A stretch of 64,000 nucleotides of DNA from Prolixibacteraceae bacterium UBA1413 (GTDB lineage Bacteria > Bacteroidota > Bacteroidia > Bacteroidales > Prolixibacteraceae). Positions 1 through 9,262 of the stretch are shown in pieces. The position numbers were made by a program, and so were the translations under genes. Numbering within the stretch: position 1 is the first letter of the stretch; each line of letters begins with the position of its first letter. The stretch covers positions 62,001 to 126,000 of the forward strand of contig DBPT01000010.1 of the NCBI GenBank assembly GCA_002304925.1. Reading direction: 5' to 3'. The notes under the pieces are model-generated. The model worked only from the letters and a program-made list of their open reading frames with translations, searched no databases and was not told the DNA's origin.

Positions 1-1769
1 AACTCAAAGGAAAAATGATCCAGAACGACGTCATATAAATATTCCCCGACATCTAGATTTTCATTATAGGTATTGTTGGTTTCAGAGGTTTCGCGAATAT
101 CATTCCGATCATCCACAGAGCACTTGAACGTATAGTTTCCCGGCTTGTCAACCGTGAAAGATCTTGTGGTGACTACCACCTGGTTTCCGGAATAAGCTGC
201 TGCAATTCTACCCATCGGAACCTCGACCAAAAAATCTACTGCCGGGGGAACGGTGTATACCCTGACTCTGAAGCTACTTGCGATCTGTTCAGGGTGCGAG
301 AAGCCCAACTTTATATCAAGTGTGGCATCGTGACCCGCAACGGGAATTAGTCCGTCCGACCAGCTCATCCCCATAATAAAAATATCAGGATCGGGAGCGG
401 GTGGTGGAGGATTGGTGACAGTCACAAACTGGGAAGATTCAATCAGGGTGGTGTCACTGAATACCACCAGTCCGTAATCCCCTTCCGCAATCTTGTAGTG
501 GTTGAAAAAGAAATTTTTGAGTTTTAACAGGTATTGTTCTGATTTCACTTGCCCGAGCTTGCTGATGGTGACCTCTTCCCGCTGCCGGATTATTTTGTCA
601 ATCCCTATTCTCGTGATTGGACTGGCCGGCGTCCTGTTGATGGCCTGGCGGATACCCGTGCCAGTCATGCCGGAAACGGGCTGATTTTCCTGCGGGGAGA
701 CAGGTTTTATTTCAGGGAAACGGGCTGCATTCAACGATTTGTTAACCTGGATGACCTGGTTTTCCGGAATATTCAGAAAAACACCTTCCCGGTCCATAGC
801 ATCCCTAAATAATGGGTACTTTGGATAGGTCCATTTTAATTCCTGATCCAGGTTGCCCAGCACAATGCGGTTGCTAGTATTTACAATCAGGGTGCCCTGG
901 GGAAATTTGAATTTTTCAGTCCCTCCACGGATAAGTTTTACCTGAATATTTTCGAGTTTGTTCAGATGCTTACCATAGATATAGATTCTTTTTGTCTTGC
1001 CCAATTCAATATTTTCAGGTATGACTGTGGTAATTGTCGGAGTAATTTCCTTTATATCCAGGGCGGTGCCAAAATTAAAGCCGGTCAGTACCTTTCCCCT
1101 GACTGAAGGGGAGAGCGCCAGGACAAAGAAAAAGGCGAGAAAAATCGCGAGAAGTCCTACTCCGATGTAATTGGCCCCGGTCAGTTTACGTCCCTTTTTC
1201 AAAAAAATTATTGCGAAAACGATCAACCCGATGGCGAGGATAATGATGGATATCAATATGATCAGCCCGTTGAAGGCTTTATCCATCACATAGACGGTCT
1301 GGCCGGCTGTAACAATGACCAGATCTTCTGCCGCGGCTGCAATGGTATTGATCTGGAGTTGCATCTGTGATCCGATCTGGTTGATGATTTTGGGGACACA
1401 ATTTCCCATAACCTCTTCCAGCAAATGATCCAGCAGTTTGTCCAGTTCACTGAAAGCATTGTCAACCGAACCATCCAACCGGTCGAAGATATATCCCCCC
1501 GAATTCTGAAGAGTGGATTCCAGTATATCGGCAATACTGGATAACCGCCCGTCGATCAGGTCAGCCACTTCCTCGGTTATTTGCCCGGTCTCCAGCTTTT
1601 CATCCACATGGCGGGAGATATCATTAATTTCCTCCATCAGGTCGGTTGCTGAATCTGCTACATCTTCGACAGATTCCGTGATATCTTCGATAGATTCCGT
1701 GATATCTTCGATACATGCTGTCAAAGCGAATACAGTCAGGATTAACAGAGCAAATCTCAGTGGTTTCAT
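1..1769 (-). CDS. Lipoprotein with two membrane segments (3' end outside window)
   Basis: The frame is open from the ATG at 1769 to the window edge, about 589 codons without a stop. The N-terminus is a lipoprotein signal with a lipobox Leu-Thr-Ala-Cys (Cys19). Residues 20-40 hold an acidic direct repeat (IEDITES twice, then VEDVADS), followed by a predicted helical region. Two hydrophobic segments lie near residues 169-190 and 200-219. After them comes a beta-rich part; the stretch after residue 243 (TPTITTVIPENIELG) resembles an IPT/TIG domain and the end of the visible part (ETSETNNTY) resembles a CARDB-type Ig-like domain. A lipid anchor together with two membrane spans is an unusual layout. 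I do not recognise the family, and the C-terminus is missing. Confidence 0.75.
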   Translation of the reverse strand, partial: MKPLRFALLILTVFALTACIEDITESIEDITESVEDVADSATDLMEEINDISRHVDEKLETGQITEEVADLIDGRLSSIADILESTLQNSGGYIFDRLDGSVDNAFSELDKLLDHLLEEVMGNCVPKIINQIGSQMQLQINTIAAAAEDLVIVTAGQTVYVMDKAFNGLIILISIIILAIGLIVFAIIFLKKGRKLTGANYIGVGLLAIFLAFFFVLALSPSVRGKVLTGFNFGTALDIKEITPTITTVIPENIELGKTKRIYIYGKHLNKLENIQVKLIRGGTEKFKFPQGTLIVNTSNRIVLGNLDQELKWTYPKYPLFRDAMDREGVFLNIPENQVIQVNKSLNAARFPEIKPVSPQENQPVSGMTGTGIRQAINRTPASPITRIGIDKIIRQREEVTISKLGQVKSEQYLLKLKNFFFNHYKIAEGDYGLVVFSDTTLIESSQFVTVTNPPPPAPDPDIFIMGMSWSDGLIPVAGHDATLDIKLGFSHPEQIASSFRVRVYTVPPAVDFLVEVPMGRIAAAYSGNQVVVTTRSFTVDKPGNYTFKCSVDDRNDIRETSETNNTYNENLDVGEYLYDVVLDHFSFE

Positions 1770-2133
1770 TTGAATCTGGTTTATTAGTTCGTAATCTATT
1801 ACAATATAGGTAATTTTTCAATAGAAACAAAAAAGAAAATAAGGCATGGAGTATGGTGCGAATAATCCACTAAAGCCCCTAAACAGAGCTATTTAGAACA
1901 ACTTGGATAACCCGATAATTCAAAATTAATCTATGTGATTAAAGATGAGATTGGGAATATGGAAAATGCTGTTGTTGAAACAACGGCTTGCGAGATAAAA
2001 AAAATCATTCGTCGGTTTACCTGACAACAATGTAAAAAATTATACTGTCAAATATAGCCATATACCGGTGAAAATACAAGAAAAAAGAAAGGGCTTCATT
2101 TCTGAAGCCCTTGATAATCTGTTTATTGTCTTG
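1770..2133. other. Intergenic region, mostly unexplained
   Basis: This AT-rich stretch lies between the start of the lipoprotein gene and the 3' end of tRNA-Arg. Apart from the terminator at 2089-2112 I see no convincing feature. A 29-codon frame starting GTG at 1935 and ending at 2024 has no recognisable start signal and no known similarity, so I do not call it a gene. The promoter of the lipoprotein gene should lie near its upper end, but I could not place a clean -7 element. Confidence 0.5.
2089..2112 (-). terminator. Intrinsic terminator behind tRNA-Arg
   Basis: A perfect 10-bp stem (AAGGGCTTCA / TGAAGCCCTT) closes a 4-nt loop. Read on the minus strand it is followed by a T-rich run (complement of 2081-2090). 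It sits 22 nt past the end of tRNA-Arg, as expected for its terminator. Confidence 0.8.
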
Positions 2134-2207
2134 TGATCCCGGAGGAATTCGAATCCCCAACCTTCTGATCCGTAGTCAGATGCTCTATCCAATTAAGCTA
2201 CGGGACC
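2134..2207 (-). tRNA. tRNA-Arg (anticodon ACG)
   Basis: The minus strand folds into a full cloverleaf of 74 nt. The acceptor stem is GGTCCCG / CGGGATC with one G-U pair and discriminator A. The anticodon stem TCTGA/TCAGA encloses loop CTACGGA, giving anticodon ACG, the usual inosine-modified tRNA for CGN codons. The T loop is TTCGAAT. No CCA is encoded. Confidence 0.95.
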
Positions 2208-2227
2208 CTTTTTGCCTTATGGCGCTG

Positions 2228-2235
2228 CAAATATA
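2228..2235 (-). promoter_or_regulatory. Probable -7 element of tRNA-Arg promoter
   Basis: The minus strand reads TATATTTG, matching the Bacteroidota -7 consensus TAnnTTTG, 20 nt before the tRNA 5' end. No clear -33 TTTG is present at the usual distance. The same octamer precedes tRNA-Met (42833-42840), which supports the call. Confidence 0.45.
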
Positions 2236-2323
2236 GGATTTAATTTGCATTTTTATTTTGCAGCCCACGATTTTTTGAGTCTCCGGGTTACCGGCGGGAA
2301 TCGGTTCCTGTCATGCGGCTGCA

Positions 2324-3151
2324 TTACCACTTCAGATCTGATTTCCAGAGGCTCTGAACATCGAGGTTTTCTTTTTCAATATCCAGGAAATGCTTAAAGG
2401 TGCCCACCTTCAGTTCATAGGTAGCTGCCTCGTCACATACAATCATAGCGCGGGGATGGAGCTGCAGGGCGCTGGCAGTCCACATGTGGCTGACCCCCTC
2501 CTCCACAACGTGGCGGAGGGCACGGGCTTTGTTATGGCCGTTGACAATAATCAGCACCTCCCGGGCATCCATCACAGTTCCCACGCCTACCGTCAGCGCC
2601 AGTTTCGGGACTTTCGAAACATCGTTTCCAAAAAACCTTGAGTTCACCAGCCGGGTATCATAGTTCAACTCTTTGGCCCGGGTGCGGCTGGAGAGGGAAG
2701 ATCCGGGCTCGTTGAATGCAATGTGCCCGTCAACACCGATGCCACCGAGGAAGAGATGGATCCCCCCTACTGACCTTATTTTCTCCTCATAACGCGCACA
2801 CTCAGCCTCGATGTCGGTGGCCAGACCGTCGAGGATGTTGACATTCTCCTTCTGTATGTCAATATGGTTGAAGAAATTGGACCACATAAACCAATGGTAG
2901 CTCTGCGGATGTTCAGGATCGAGACCCACATACTCATCCATATTGAAAGTGACCACATTTTTGAAGGAGACCCTCCCCAGTTTATAGAGAGAGATGAGTT
3001 CACTGTAAACGCCCAGCGGTGAGGAACCGGTGGGCAATCCCAGGACAAAAGGTTTTTGCGCCGTTGGCCTGAAAAGTTCTATTTTCCGGGCGATATAACT
3101 GGCTGTCCACCGGGCCAGGTATTCATAGTCTGGTTGGATGATGATTCTCAT
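2324..3151 (-). CDS. nagB: Glucosamine-6-phosphate deaminase
   Basis: The cytoplasmic enzyme converts glucosamine 6-phosphate to fructose 6-phosphate and ammonia, linking amino-sugar catabolism to glycolysis. The protein is 275 aa, the family's usual size. The phosphate-binding loop LPTGSSP is at residues 39-45 and FNMDEYVGL puts the catalytic Asp at 72. GVDGHIAFNEPGSS supplies Asp141, His143 and Glu148, the same numbering as the E. coli enzyme. It lies 19 nt behind the DUF4954 gene on the same strand and is probably co-transcribed with it and with the methyltransferase gene upstream. It looks intact and ordinary. Confidence 0.97.
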   Translation of the reverse strand: MRIIIQPDYEYLARWTASYIARKIELFRPTAQKPFVLGLPTGSSPLGVYSELISLYKLGRVSFKNVVTFNMDEYVGLDPEHPQSYHWFMWSNFFNHIDIQKENVNILDGLATDIEAECARYEEKIRSVGGIHLFLGGIGVDGHIAFNEPGSSLSSRTRAKELNYDTRLVNSRFFGNDVSKVPKLALTVGVGTVMDAREVLIIVNGHNKARALRHVVEEGVSHMWTASALQLHPRAMIVCDEAATYELKVGTFKHFLDIEKENLDVQSLWKSDLKW

Positions 3152-3170
3152 TTTTATTACGTCATTAAAA

Positions 3171-5159
3171 TTATTGCAGTTGTCTTATTTGTTTGATCAT
3201 TGTTTCGGCAAGTTCGCTTTTTTTTCGGATATGTTCAACAACTTCGGTGACAAATCTGTTTTTTTCGAAGGTTCCCCTGACTTTGATAAAATCCTGCTCC
3301 CTGACCTGCTTATCACCGTCCATACCATACCCTGTCATGGCACTCAGCCTGAATTCCTTGCGGGCGTCTTCATAAAGCAGTTTATCAAGGCCGGTAACAC
3401 ACTCCTTCCATTCCGAAATGAAGGCCACAAGGTCGTCACAGGAAAGCTCTTCCAGTTTTTTGTCCAGGGTTTTCTCCAGCAGACCGGCAGCCCAGGTCCA
3501 TTCCATTTCATAATAATCATTATGGAGTGCCTTCAGGTTTTTCTCCAATTCATGGAGATTACCGATTTCACCCGATTCAGTCATCCTCAGCAATCTTTTT
3601 ATTTCGTTTTTGGGAGCTATCAGGCCACAGGCATCTATCCAGTCCCCTTCTCCTCTCTCTGATTCAGGCCGGAGCCATCGGACCAGTTCTTCGCAACTGC
3701 TGTATTTTTTCTTCTCTATTCTGCTGATCAATGAATTTCCAAGAAATTTGATGATCGCCATCTGGTAGAGTTCCATTCCCCGGATCAGGGAATTACGTGA
3801 GATGAAAGTTGTCCCCCAGCTATAGGTTTCTGTAGCCTCACCTGAAATCTGCCTGATTTGTCCCAGGATTTGTTTTCCCTTTACCATTCGCTGTATTGTA
3901 AACGGACTAAGCAGGTTGTAGTTTATGGAATCGAGCAATTCCGGGTCTTTTCTCAAATCGCGGCGAGGCCATTTAATGGCATCGCGGATGGTCCCTACGC
4001 TTTTCAGATTAACGCCCGGCACAAGCCAGCTGTTGTCCTTGTTTTCGATCAAGTAGGAGAATGGCATATCTGAGGTATCGTTATTTTTATAATGCCGCCC
4101 CATTACCAGGGTAAAGGGGCCAATCAGCGCCGGCCACAGCACGAAGGAGTCGCTTGTGGTTTTGGTCCCTCTTTCCACAATCCCGTGGTGGATAGGTCCC
4201 AGTTTGTACATGTGGTTGCTTTGGTTGGAACCGCTACCGGCATTGCAGAATGAGAACATCCCTGAAATCAGCAACGTGGATTTGTGATGCGATACTGTAA
4301 ATGGACCTGCAAAGATACTGCACGCTTCACCGTTAAATCCCTGGAAGTTGCTAAAAAAAAGGGAATTAATGGCTGAATAATGCTTGCTCAATACACATCC
4401 CTGTCCGATGAAGCAGTTGGTGACCACAGCATGATCACTTACCTCGCTTCCCGAGGAAATGATAAACCGTTCAGCTACCACGTTATTTCCGATCGTCACC
4501 CTGTCATATTCATTGCTGTTTACCGATCCTTCCTGAAGTCGGGCAGCCCCGGAGATGAACGCATGGCTCCCGATCCTGACATTAATAATTTGTCCGGCAT
4601 CCATGATCTGCGCGTAGGGGCCGACATACCCCCGTTCTGACCTGATCCCATCAGCATAATCAAGAATCATGGTTGTTATGATGTCCAGGAAATTGTGGTA
4701 GTGGCGGTAAAAAGCCATCAGATAAGCCGTATGGGCCGATAAATTGTCGTAAATAAGAAGTTGTCGCCCGCCAGTCTCATCGAGAACATTGACCTGCACG
4801 CCGTTGCCAAAAGCAGACTGTCCTTCGGTATAAATTCGGTCACAGTTGGTGATAACCGCATGATCCCCGATATCGTAATTGGCAATATACCCTTTGATAT
4901 TGCCGATGAAAGCCTGGTCCCCCACCCTGCATTCATGAAGCCAGGCATCGCAGATACCCGCCTTCTGATGAACTCCTCCCGGGAAAGTCATGTCATCGGT
5001 AAAAGTCCCGAGGAAATTTTTCCCGGTAAACCTGCTATTCCGGACTGAGGAAGTCTGGAATCCCGGAGAAACGAAAAGATTGGACCAATCATCGGCGATA
5101 CATCCCTGTTTTTGCAGAACAGCAATCTCAACCGGTGTAAGCTGTCTGAATTCTGCCAT
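3171..5159 (-). CDS. DUF4954 family protein (predicted left-handed beta-helix)
   Basis: The 662-aa protein matches what I remember of the Bacteroidales DUF4954 family in length and in its N-terminal motif (LTPVEIAVLQKQGC). Residues about 40-350 contain many short hydrophobic-Gly/Asn turns such as IGSHAFISGAARL and IGNNVVAERF. These resemble the hexapeptide turns of acyl- and nucleotidyl-transferases that form a left-handed beta-helix. The C-terminal 250 residues look mainly helical and charged. There is no signal peptide, so it is probably cytoplasmic. Its place directly before nagB suggests a role in sugar or amino-sugar metabolism, but no activity is known to me. Confidence 0.85.
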   Translation of the reverse strand: MAEFRQLTPVEIAVLQKQGCIADDWSNLFVSPGFQTSSVRNSRFTGKNFLGTFTDDMTFPGGVHQKAGICDAWLHECRVGDQAFIGNIKGYIANYDIGDHAVITNCDRIYTEGQSAFGNGVQVNVLDETGGRQLLIYDNLSAHTAYLMAFYRHYHNFLDIITTMILDYADGIRSERGYVGPYAQIMDAGQIINVRIGSHAFISGAARLQEGSVNSNEYDRVTIGNNVVAERFIISSGSEVSDHAVVTNCFIGQGCVLSKHYSAINSLFFSNFQGFNGEACSIFAGPFTVSHHKSTLLISGMFSFCNAGSGSNQSNHMYKLGPIHHGIVERGTKTTSDSFVLWPALIGPFTLVMGRHYKNNDTSDMPFSYLIENKDNSWLVPGVNLKSVGTIRDAIKWPRRDLRKDPELLDSINYNLLSPFTIQRMVKGKQILGQIRQISGEATETYSWGTTFISRNSLIRGMELYQMAIIKFLGNSLISRIEKKKYSSCEELVRWLRPESERGEGDWIDACGLIAPKNEIKRLLRMTESGEIGNLHELEKNLKALHNDYYEMEWTWAAGLLEKTLDKKLEELSCDDLVAFISEWKECVTGLDKLLYEDARKEFRLSAMTGYGMDGDKQVREQDFIKVRGTFEKNRFVTEVVEHIRKKSELAETMIKQIRQLQ

Positions 5160-5221
5160 AAGAAAGTTTTGTCGTAGTGGAGTTTAAAGGATTGAACGGA
5201 GCGTCGGAAAGAGGGTCATGG

Positions 5222-5932
5222 TCAGCGTGCCGGTAGCAACCTGGCAAGGTATTCGCCGTTTTCCCCATCAGCAATCCGGGTACAGCTGAAACCCAGCCGA
5301 ATAGCGGTTTCACACAGTGTGTCACAGTCCACGAACAGCCAGAAGAATTTTTCACTTCTTACATTTTCGTATGTCATTTCATAAATCATCTCCCCGTAGT
5401 AGTTTTCCCGTGAGAGGTCAATCCACACCGAGCCGTCCTCCTCGGTAAAGAGGTAGCTAATGTCGGAGGAATCAAGGAGTATTTGTCCTCCAGGGGCCAA
5501 TAAGGTTTTCAGATGTCGCAGCAGCCGGGAGAGTCCCTCAAGGGTCCCGGCAATTCCAGTTCCGTTCATCAGCATCAGAATGGTATCATACCTGCCAGCG
5601 GTGATGTCAAAAATATCGCTGCAAATTACCTCGCGGATTCCACGCTCGCGCATCACCTCACAGGAAAGTTCCGATTTATCAACCGCTGTGACCCGGAGGT
5701 TTCTATTTTGCAATTCCAGGGCATGGCATCCGGCACCTGCACCCACATCAATCACGCTGCCGCGGCAATGATCCAGGGCAGTCACCTCGATCGCCGACAT
5801 CTCTGCAATTCCGCGGAAAAAAATTGCGGGATCCATCTCTTCACCTTCTGTGTAATTGGAATCGACAATGATCATTTCTGCTTTTCCCGAATGATAAAAA
5901 TCATATACCGCCTGCCCCATGGGATCACTCAT
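5222..5932 (-). CDS. Class I SAM-dependent methyltransferase
   Basis: The 236-aa protein has a Rossmann-type methyltransferase domain. Motif I (VIDVGAGAGCH, residues 60-70) binds SAM and is followed by the acidic strand TAVDKSE. A later segment, FDITAGRYDTILMLMNGTG, looks like the motif II region. The C-terminal 80 residues are aromatic and acidic and may bind the substrate, which I cannot name. The stop lies 62 nt before the DUF4954 start on the same strand, so a three-gene unit with DUF4954 and nagB is likely. Confidence 0.85.
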   Translation of the reverse strand: MSDPMGQAVYDFYHSGKAEMIIVDSNYTEGEEMDPAIFFRGIAEMSAIEVTALDHCRGSVIDVGAGAGCHALELQNRNLRVTAVDKSELSCEVMRERGIREVICSDIFDITAGRYDTILMLMNGTGIAGTLEGLSRLLRHLKTLLAPGGQILLDSSDISYLFTEEDGSVWIDLSRENYYGEMIYEMTYENVRSEKFFWLFVDCDTLCETAIRLGFSCTRIADGENGEYLARLLPAR

Positions 5933-6034
5933 GCCAGGTAATTTTTTCCCTAAATTAAGACAAATAGGTGAAGCTTGTGCTTCCGGAATAGAAACTTTAC
6001 CTTAACCGTGCGATTGTTAATCTTAAAATAAAAA

Positions 6035-6060
6035 AGGCCGTTCCGGGAGAGGAACAGCCT
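6035..6060 (-). terminator. Intrinsic terminator behind the FadL-type porin
   Basis: The arms AGGCCGTTCC and GGAACAGCCT pair with one mismatch around a 6-nt loop. On the minus strand the hairpin is followed by a T-rich run (complement of 6025-6034). It sits 24 nt past the porin stop at 6084. Confidence 0.75.
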
Positions 6061-6083
6061 GTATCATAAAAGGGATCAGGGGA

Positions 6084-7592
6084 TCAGAACCTGAATCCCA
6101 ATGTAAAGAGGACTTTGTGAGTGTTTTGGTCAAACTGTGCAAATTGGGGTTCAGGATAGTCGCTGGTCAGGGGAGCCGGGTAGAGTTTGTTAAACTGGGT
6201 GTAACCACTATTCCGGTAGGCTATATCAACAAAGAAGCTCCCGGTACTGTAACCAAATCCCACAGAACAAACCTGGTAATCTTCTTTTGCGTTGAACTGG
6301 TCCTTACCAAATGCGCTGGTATTGAAAGCCGACGGATAGAGTTCATATCCTGCACGTAGGGAGAAGGCGTCCGTCAGGCGGTACTCACCACCGACGCGGA
6401 AATTCGTAACTGCCTTGAAGATTTCGTTGATATCCTGGTTTTGGTCAGCAAAATCGTAACCGTCACCTCCCTTCCGCAGCTTGGCGACAGAATGGTCAAC
6501 ATATTCAATATCGGCACTCACAAGGCCTTTTTTGCCGACCACCAGCGCACCGCTCAAGGTTGCCTTAAACGGGGTTACCAGCTCATAATCGTAATCGCTG
6601 AAAGGAGATTCTTTCTTGAATCTCTCGGTGGAATTGTCATCCCAGGTAACGGAGGAATTTATCCCTGTTTCGAACTTGTCGTTGAGTCCGAGCACGGTGG
6701 GCGTCGCCAGGGAAGCCCCAATCCGCAGGCTGTTTATAGGTTTGAAGATGGCGCCGATTTTGAAATTGTATCCCGTACCGTAGGTCCTGAGCGACTGGTT
6801 GAATTCAAAATCGTTCAGGTAAGGGATGGTGCCATCCAGATCCTTTTCAGTGAGTGTAGTGAATTCCTTGTAATACAGATCCACCACTCCGAGGGAAGCC
6901 CCCAGATAAAACCTGTGGTTGAAGTTAAATCCCACCCCCAGGGTATATTCGTCCATGGTGCCGGCGCGGTCGAAACTCTTCCGCTGGTAATGGCCTTTGT
7001 ACTGGCTGCTCCCGCGCGCGGTCTCCATATCGCTGAAATAATAGCCCTCATCGGTCTTGTCCAGCAAATAAGTTTCCCATGCCAGGTCTTCATAATATTC
7101 ACTCCACTCTCCGTAATTTGCATTCTCAGCCATATGATCCAGGAATGAAGATTTTGCATCAAAGGCCTGAGTAATGGCATAGGAGTTAAAATCCTTCAGC
7201 CGGTTATAGCCGATTCCCAGGTTGACACTCACCAGACCGCTCTGATTGTTCTTTCCGGAATTCAGGACAGCCACATAGCCGAGGTTTCCCATTCCCGGCT
7301 TATAGTTGTTTTCCTGCATGGTATTGCCAATGTAGGAGGAATTGATCTCCGTCATATTGAATCCGGGGGTCAGTGAAAACTCCGAGGTCCGGTAAATCCC
7401 CAGTCCGGCAGGATTGATTCCCACGCCTGTGAAGTCGTTTCCCAAGGCTCCGAAGGCATTTCCCATGGCTCCGGATCTTGCTGAACCTTCGATTTTTCCG
7501 GATGAGTAGCGGTAAGCATCTTCAAAATTCTGGGCGCCGGCCCATGTCGGCAAAAGGATCACCAAAAGTATGATCAGAAAATTTTTGTTCAT
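6084..7592 (-). CDS. OmpP1/FadL-type outer membrane transport protein
   Basis: The 502-aa protein begins with a Sec signal peptide (cleavage likely after Ala-Gly-Ala, before Gln21). The mature N-terminus carries the motif SARSGAMGNAFGALGND, followed by GVGINPAGLGIY, as in FadL/OmpP1-like porins of Bacteroidota. The rest alternates short hydrophobic and polar runs typical of an outer-membrane beta-barrel and ends in Phe (GFRF), the usual barrel-assembly signal. FadL proteins move hydrophobic compounds such as fatty acids; the cargo here is unknown. A terminator follows at once. The gene upstream on the same strand encodes a lipoprotein, 38 nt away. Confidence 0.9.
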   Translation of the reverse strand: MNKNFLIILLVILLPTWAGAQNFEDAYRYSSGKIEGSARSGAMGNAFGALGNDFTGVGINPAGLGIYRTSEFSLTPGFNMTEINSSYIGNTMQENNYKPGMGNLGYVAVLNSGKNNQSGLVSVNLGIGYNRLKDFNSYAITQAFDAKSSFLDHMAENANYGEWSEYYEDLAWETYLLDKTDEGYYFSDMETARGSSQYKGHYQRKSFDRAGTMDEYTLGVGFNFNHRFYLGASLGVVDLYYKEFTTLTEKDLDGTIPYLNDFEFNQSLRTYGTGYNFKIGAIFKPINSLRIGASLATPTVLGLNDKFETGINSSVTWDDNSTERFKKESPFSDYDYELVTPFKATLSGALVVGKKGLVSADIEYVDHSVAKLRKGGDGYDFADQNQDINEIFKAVTNFRVGGEYRLTDAFSLRAGYELYPSAFNTSAFGKDQFNAKEDYQVCSVGFGYSTGSFFVDIAYRNSGYTQFNKLYPAPLTSDYPEPQFAQFDQNTHKVLFTLGFRF

Positions 7593-7630
7593 GGCAAAAA
7601 TATTATAATAAATGGTTTGATCTGAATAGA

Positions 7631-9163
7631 TTAACGTCTTCCGCTGCCTCCTGAAGAGCGGCCACCGCCACCTCCTGACGAAGAACCTCCGCCGCCGTAA
7701 TTCCCTGACGAGGAACTACTGCTTCCGCTGTAACTTCCTGAGGAGGAGCTGCGGCTGGGAGCACTGTAGGAGGGTGAAGATGATCCCGAACTGGGGGCAC
7801 TGTAGGTGCTATGACTGGGAGTACTGTAAGTGCTCCTGTTCACAGTCCCTGATGAGGAACTCCTGTTATAAGTGGAAGTGCTGCGGTAGGTCCGGGAACT
7901 GCTGGAACTGCTGCTCGGACGGGAATAGGTGGTTGCAGGACGCTGGGTACTCTTCACGGTTTCCGACGGCGAGGTTGATCCGGAAGCGGAAGGACGGCTG
8001 GACCCCTGAACGTTGTAACTACTGCGGTTTGTGGAACGCTGCTGGTTGTAACTGGGGGTATAGCTGTTTTGGTCGGTGCTAGGGGTACCCGTACTCCTGG
8101 CGGAGGTGGCGGGCCGGGTATATTGGCCCTGGGCTCCGCTGGCACTGCGTGAAACCGCCGTGCTACCCTCACGGGTCCGCTGAGCGGGCTGGTCGTTGGT
8201 GCCACGCCTCATTTCCGTCTTCGCCCGGCTCTGGCTTCCGGTACCTGCCCTGACACTCCCCGAACCGGTCGTTTCGGGGGTTATCGTACGCTCCCGGCGC
8301 TCCCCCGATGAGACGGAATTCCTTTCGTTACGGAGATCGGCACTTTTCAGCCCGTCTCTTCCACTGGTGATGGCTGACGTACGGGTTCCGTATCCCCCTC
8401 CGCCTGCAACCAGGGTATTGAAATCACGACGGTGACCATACCGGTAATCCTCCCTGTCGATGTAATAGCCGCCTCCCCAGTAATATCCATAGTAGGGATA
8501 ACCCCAGGAATAGTATGGATAACCCCATCCGCCTCCCCAGCCATAATAGCTGTAAGGACTGTACCAACCTCCGTAGTAACCGCCATAATAACCTCCGTAC
8601 CACGGAGAATAACCCCATCCCCAGGGATCATAACCCCAGCCCCAGCCCATCGACCAGTATAAGGAGGAATAGGGATAATACCAGCTGTCCCAATACCAGT
8701 CATTCCAGTAAAAGGGATCGTAAAAACGGGAATAAGGCCTGTGGAAACGGTTAATACGATAGGCAAAATCAATGTCCGTACCGTCGTAGTAATTGTTGAT
8801 CACATATTTAACTTCATTTTCATCATAGTAAACCGTGGTATCCGAACCTTCCAATTGCATCTGATCCATGTTGTAGAGTTGCGCATCCACGTATTCACCG
8901 GCATCCTCCCCGTCAAAAATGTAGTTGTTCATCGTTTGACTGCCTTCATCATTCTCCCTGATCTCACTGATGATGATCCGGCGGGCTGATTTTTCAGCCT
9001 CTTCCTCAACGATTTGCGGAGATTCTTCCATAACCACCGGCGGAGGTACATCGGCCGGATTGAAATAAATGCCATCCACAAAACCTGTGGAGACATAGGA
9101 TCCGGTGGTACATGCACTCAAAATCAGTGCAATTGCAGCAACCAGAAAAAATTTAGTTTTCAT
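7631..9163 (-). CDS. Low-complexity surface lipoprotein (Gly/Tyr/Trp-rich and Ser-rich)
   Basis: The 510-aa protein has a lipoprotein signal ending LSAC (Cys18). Residues about 30-140 are acidic and fairly normal. Residues about 140-240 are dominated by Tyr, Trp, Gly and Pro (for example WGWGYDPWGWGYSPWYGG). The C-terminal 230 residues are rich in Ser, Thr, Arg and Gly and end in poly-Gly/Ser runs with Gly-Arg-Arg at the terminus. No catalytic motif is visible. The composition suggests a cell-surface adhesive or self-assembling protein. The frame is supported by the uninterrupted signal peptide, charge pattern and length. It may share transcription with the porin downstream. Confidence 0.8.
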   Translation of the reverse strand: MKTKFFLVAAIALILSACTTGSYVSTGFVDGIYFNPADVPPPVVMEESPQIVEEEAEKSARRIIISEIRENDEGSQTMNNYIFDGEDAGEYVDAQLYNMDQMQLEGSDTTVYYDENEVKYVINNYYDGTDIDFAYRINRFHRPYSRFYDPFYWNDWYWDSWYYPYSSLYWSMGWGWGYDPWGWGYSPWYGGYYGGYYGGWYSPYSYYGWGGGWGYPYYSWGYPYYGYYWGGGYYIDREDYRYGHRRDFNTLVAGGGGYGTRTSAITSGRDGLKSADLRNERNSVSSGERRERTITPETTGSGSVRAGTGSQSRAKTEMRRGTNDQPAQRTREGSTAVSRSASGAQGQYTRPATSARSTGTPSTDQNSYTPSYNQQRSTNRSSYNVQGSSRPSASGSTSPSETVKSTQRPATTYSRPSSSSSSSRTYRSTSTYNRSSSSGTVNRSTYSTPSHSTYSAPSSGSSSPSYSAPSRSSSSGSYSGSSSSSSGNYGGGGSSSGGGGGRSSGGSGRR

Positions 9164-9262
9164 TACGATTCCTCCCTCTTTACATTATTGTGTTAATTTA
9201 CTTATTTTGCAAACAGAAAATACTTACTTATTAGGAGCAAAATTTGTACCAAAGTTAATATT

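Noticed and set aside
1935..2024. A 29-codon frame in the gap before tRNA-Arg
   Set aside because: Short, GTG start without a start signal, and no similarity I can name.
8347..8772. Second frame within the Gly/Tyr-rich lipoprotein gene
   Set aside because: Low-complexity sequence gives open frames in several phases. Only the frame with the lipobox and the sustained acidic N-terminal part is credible.
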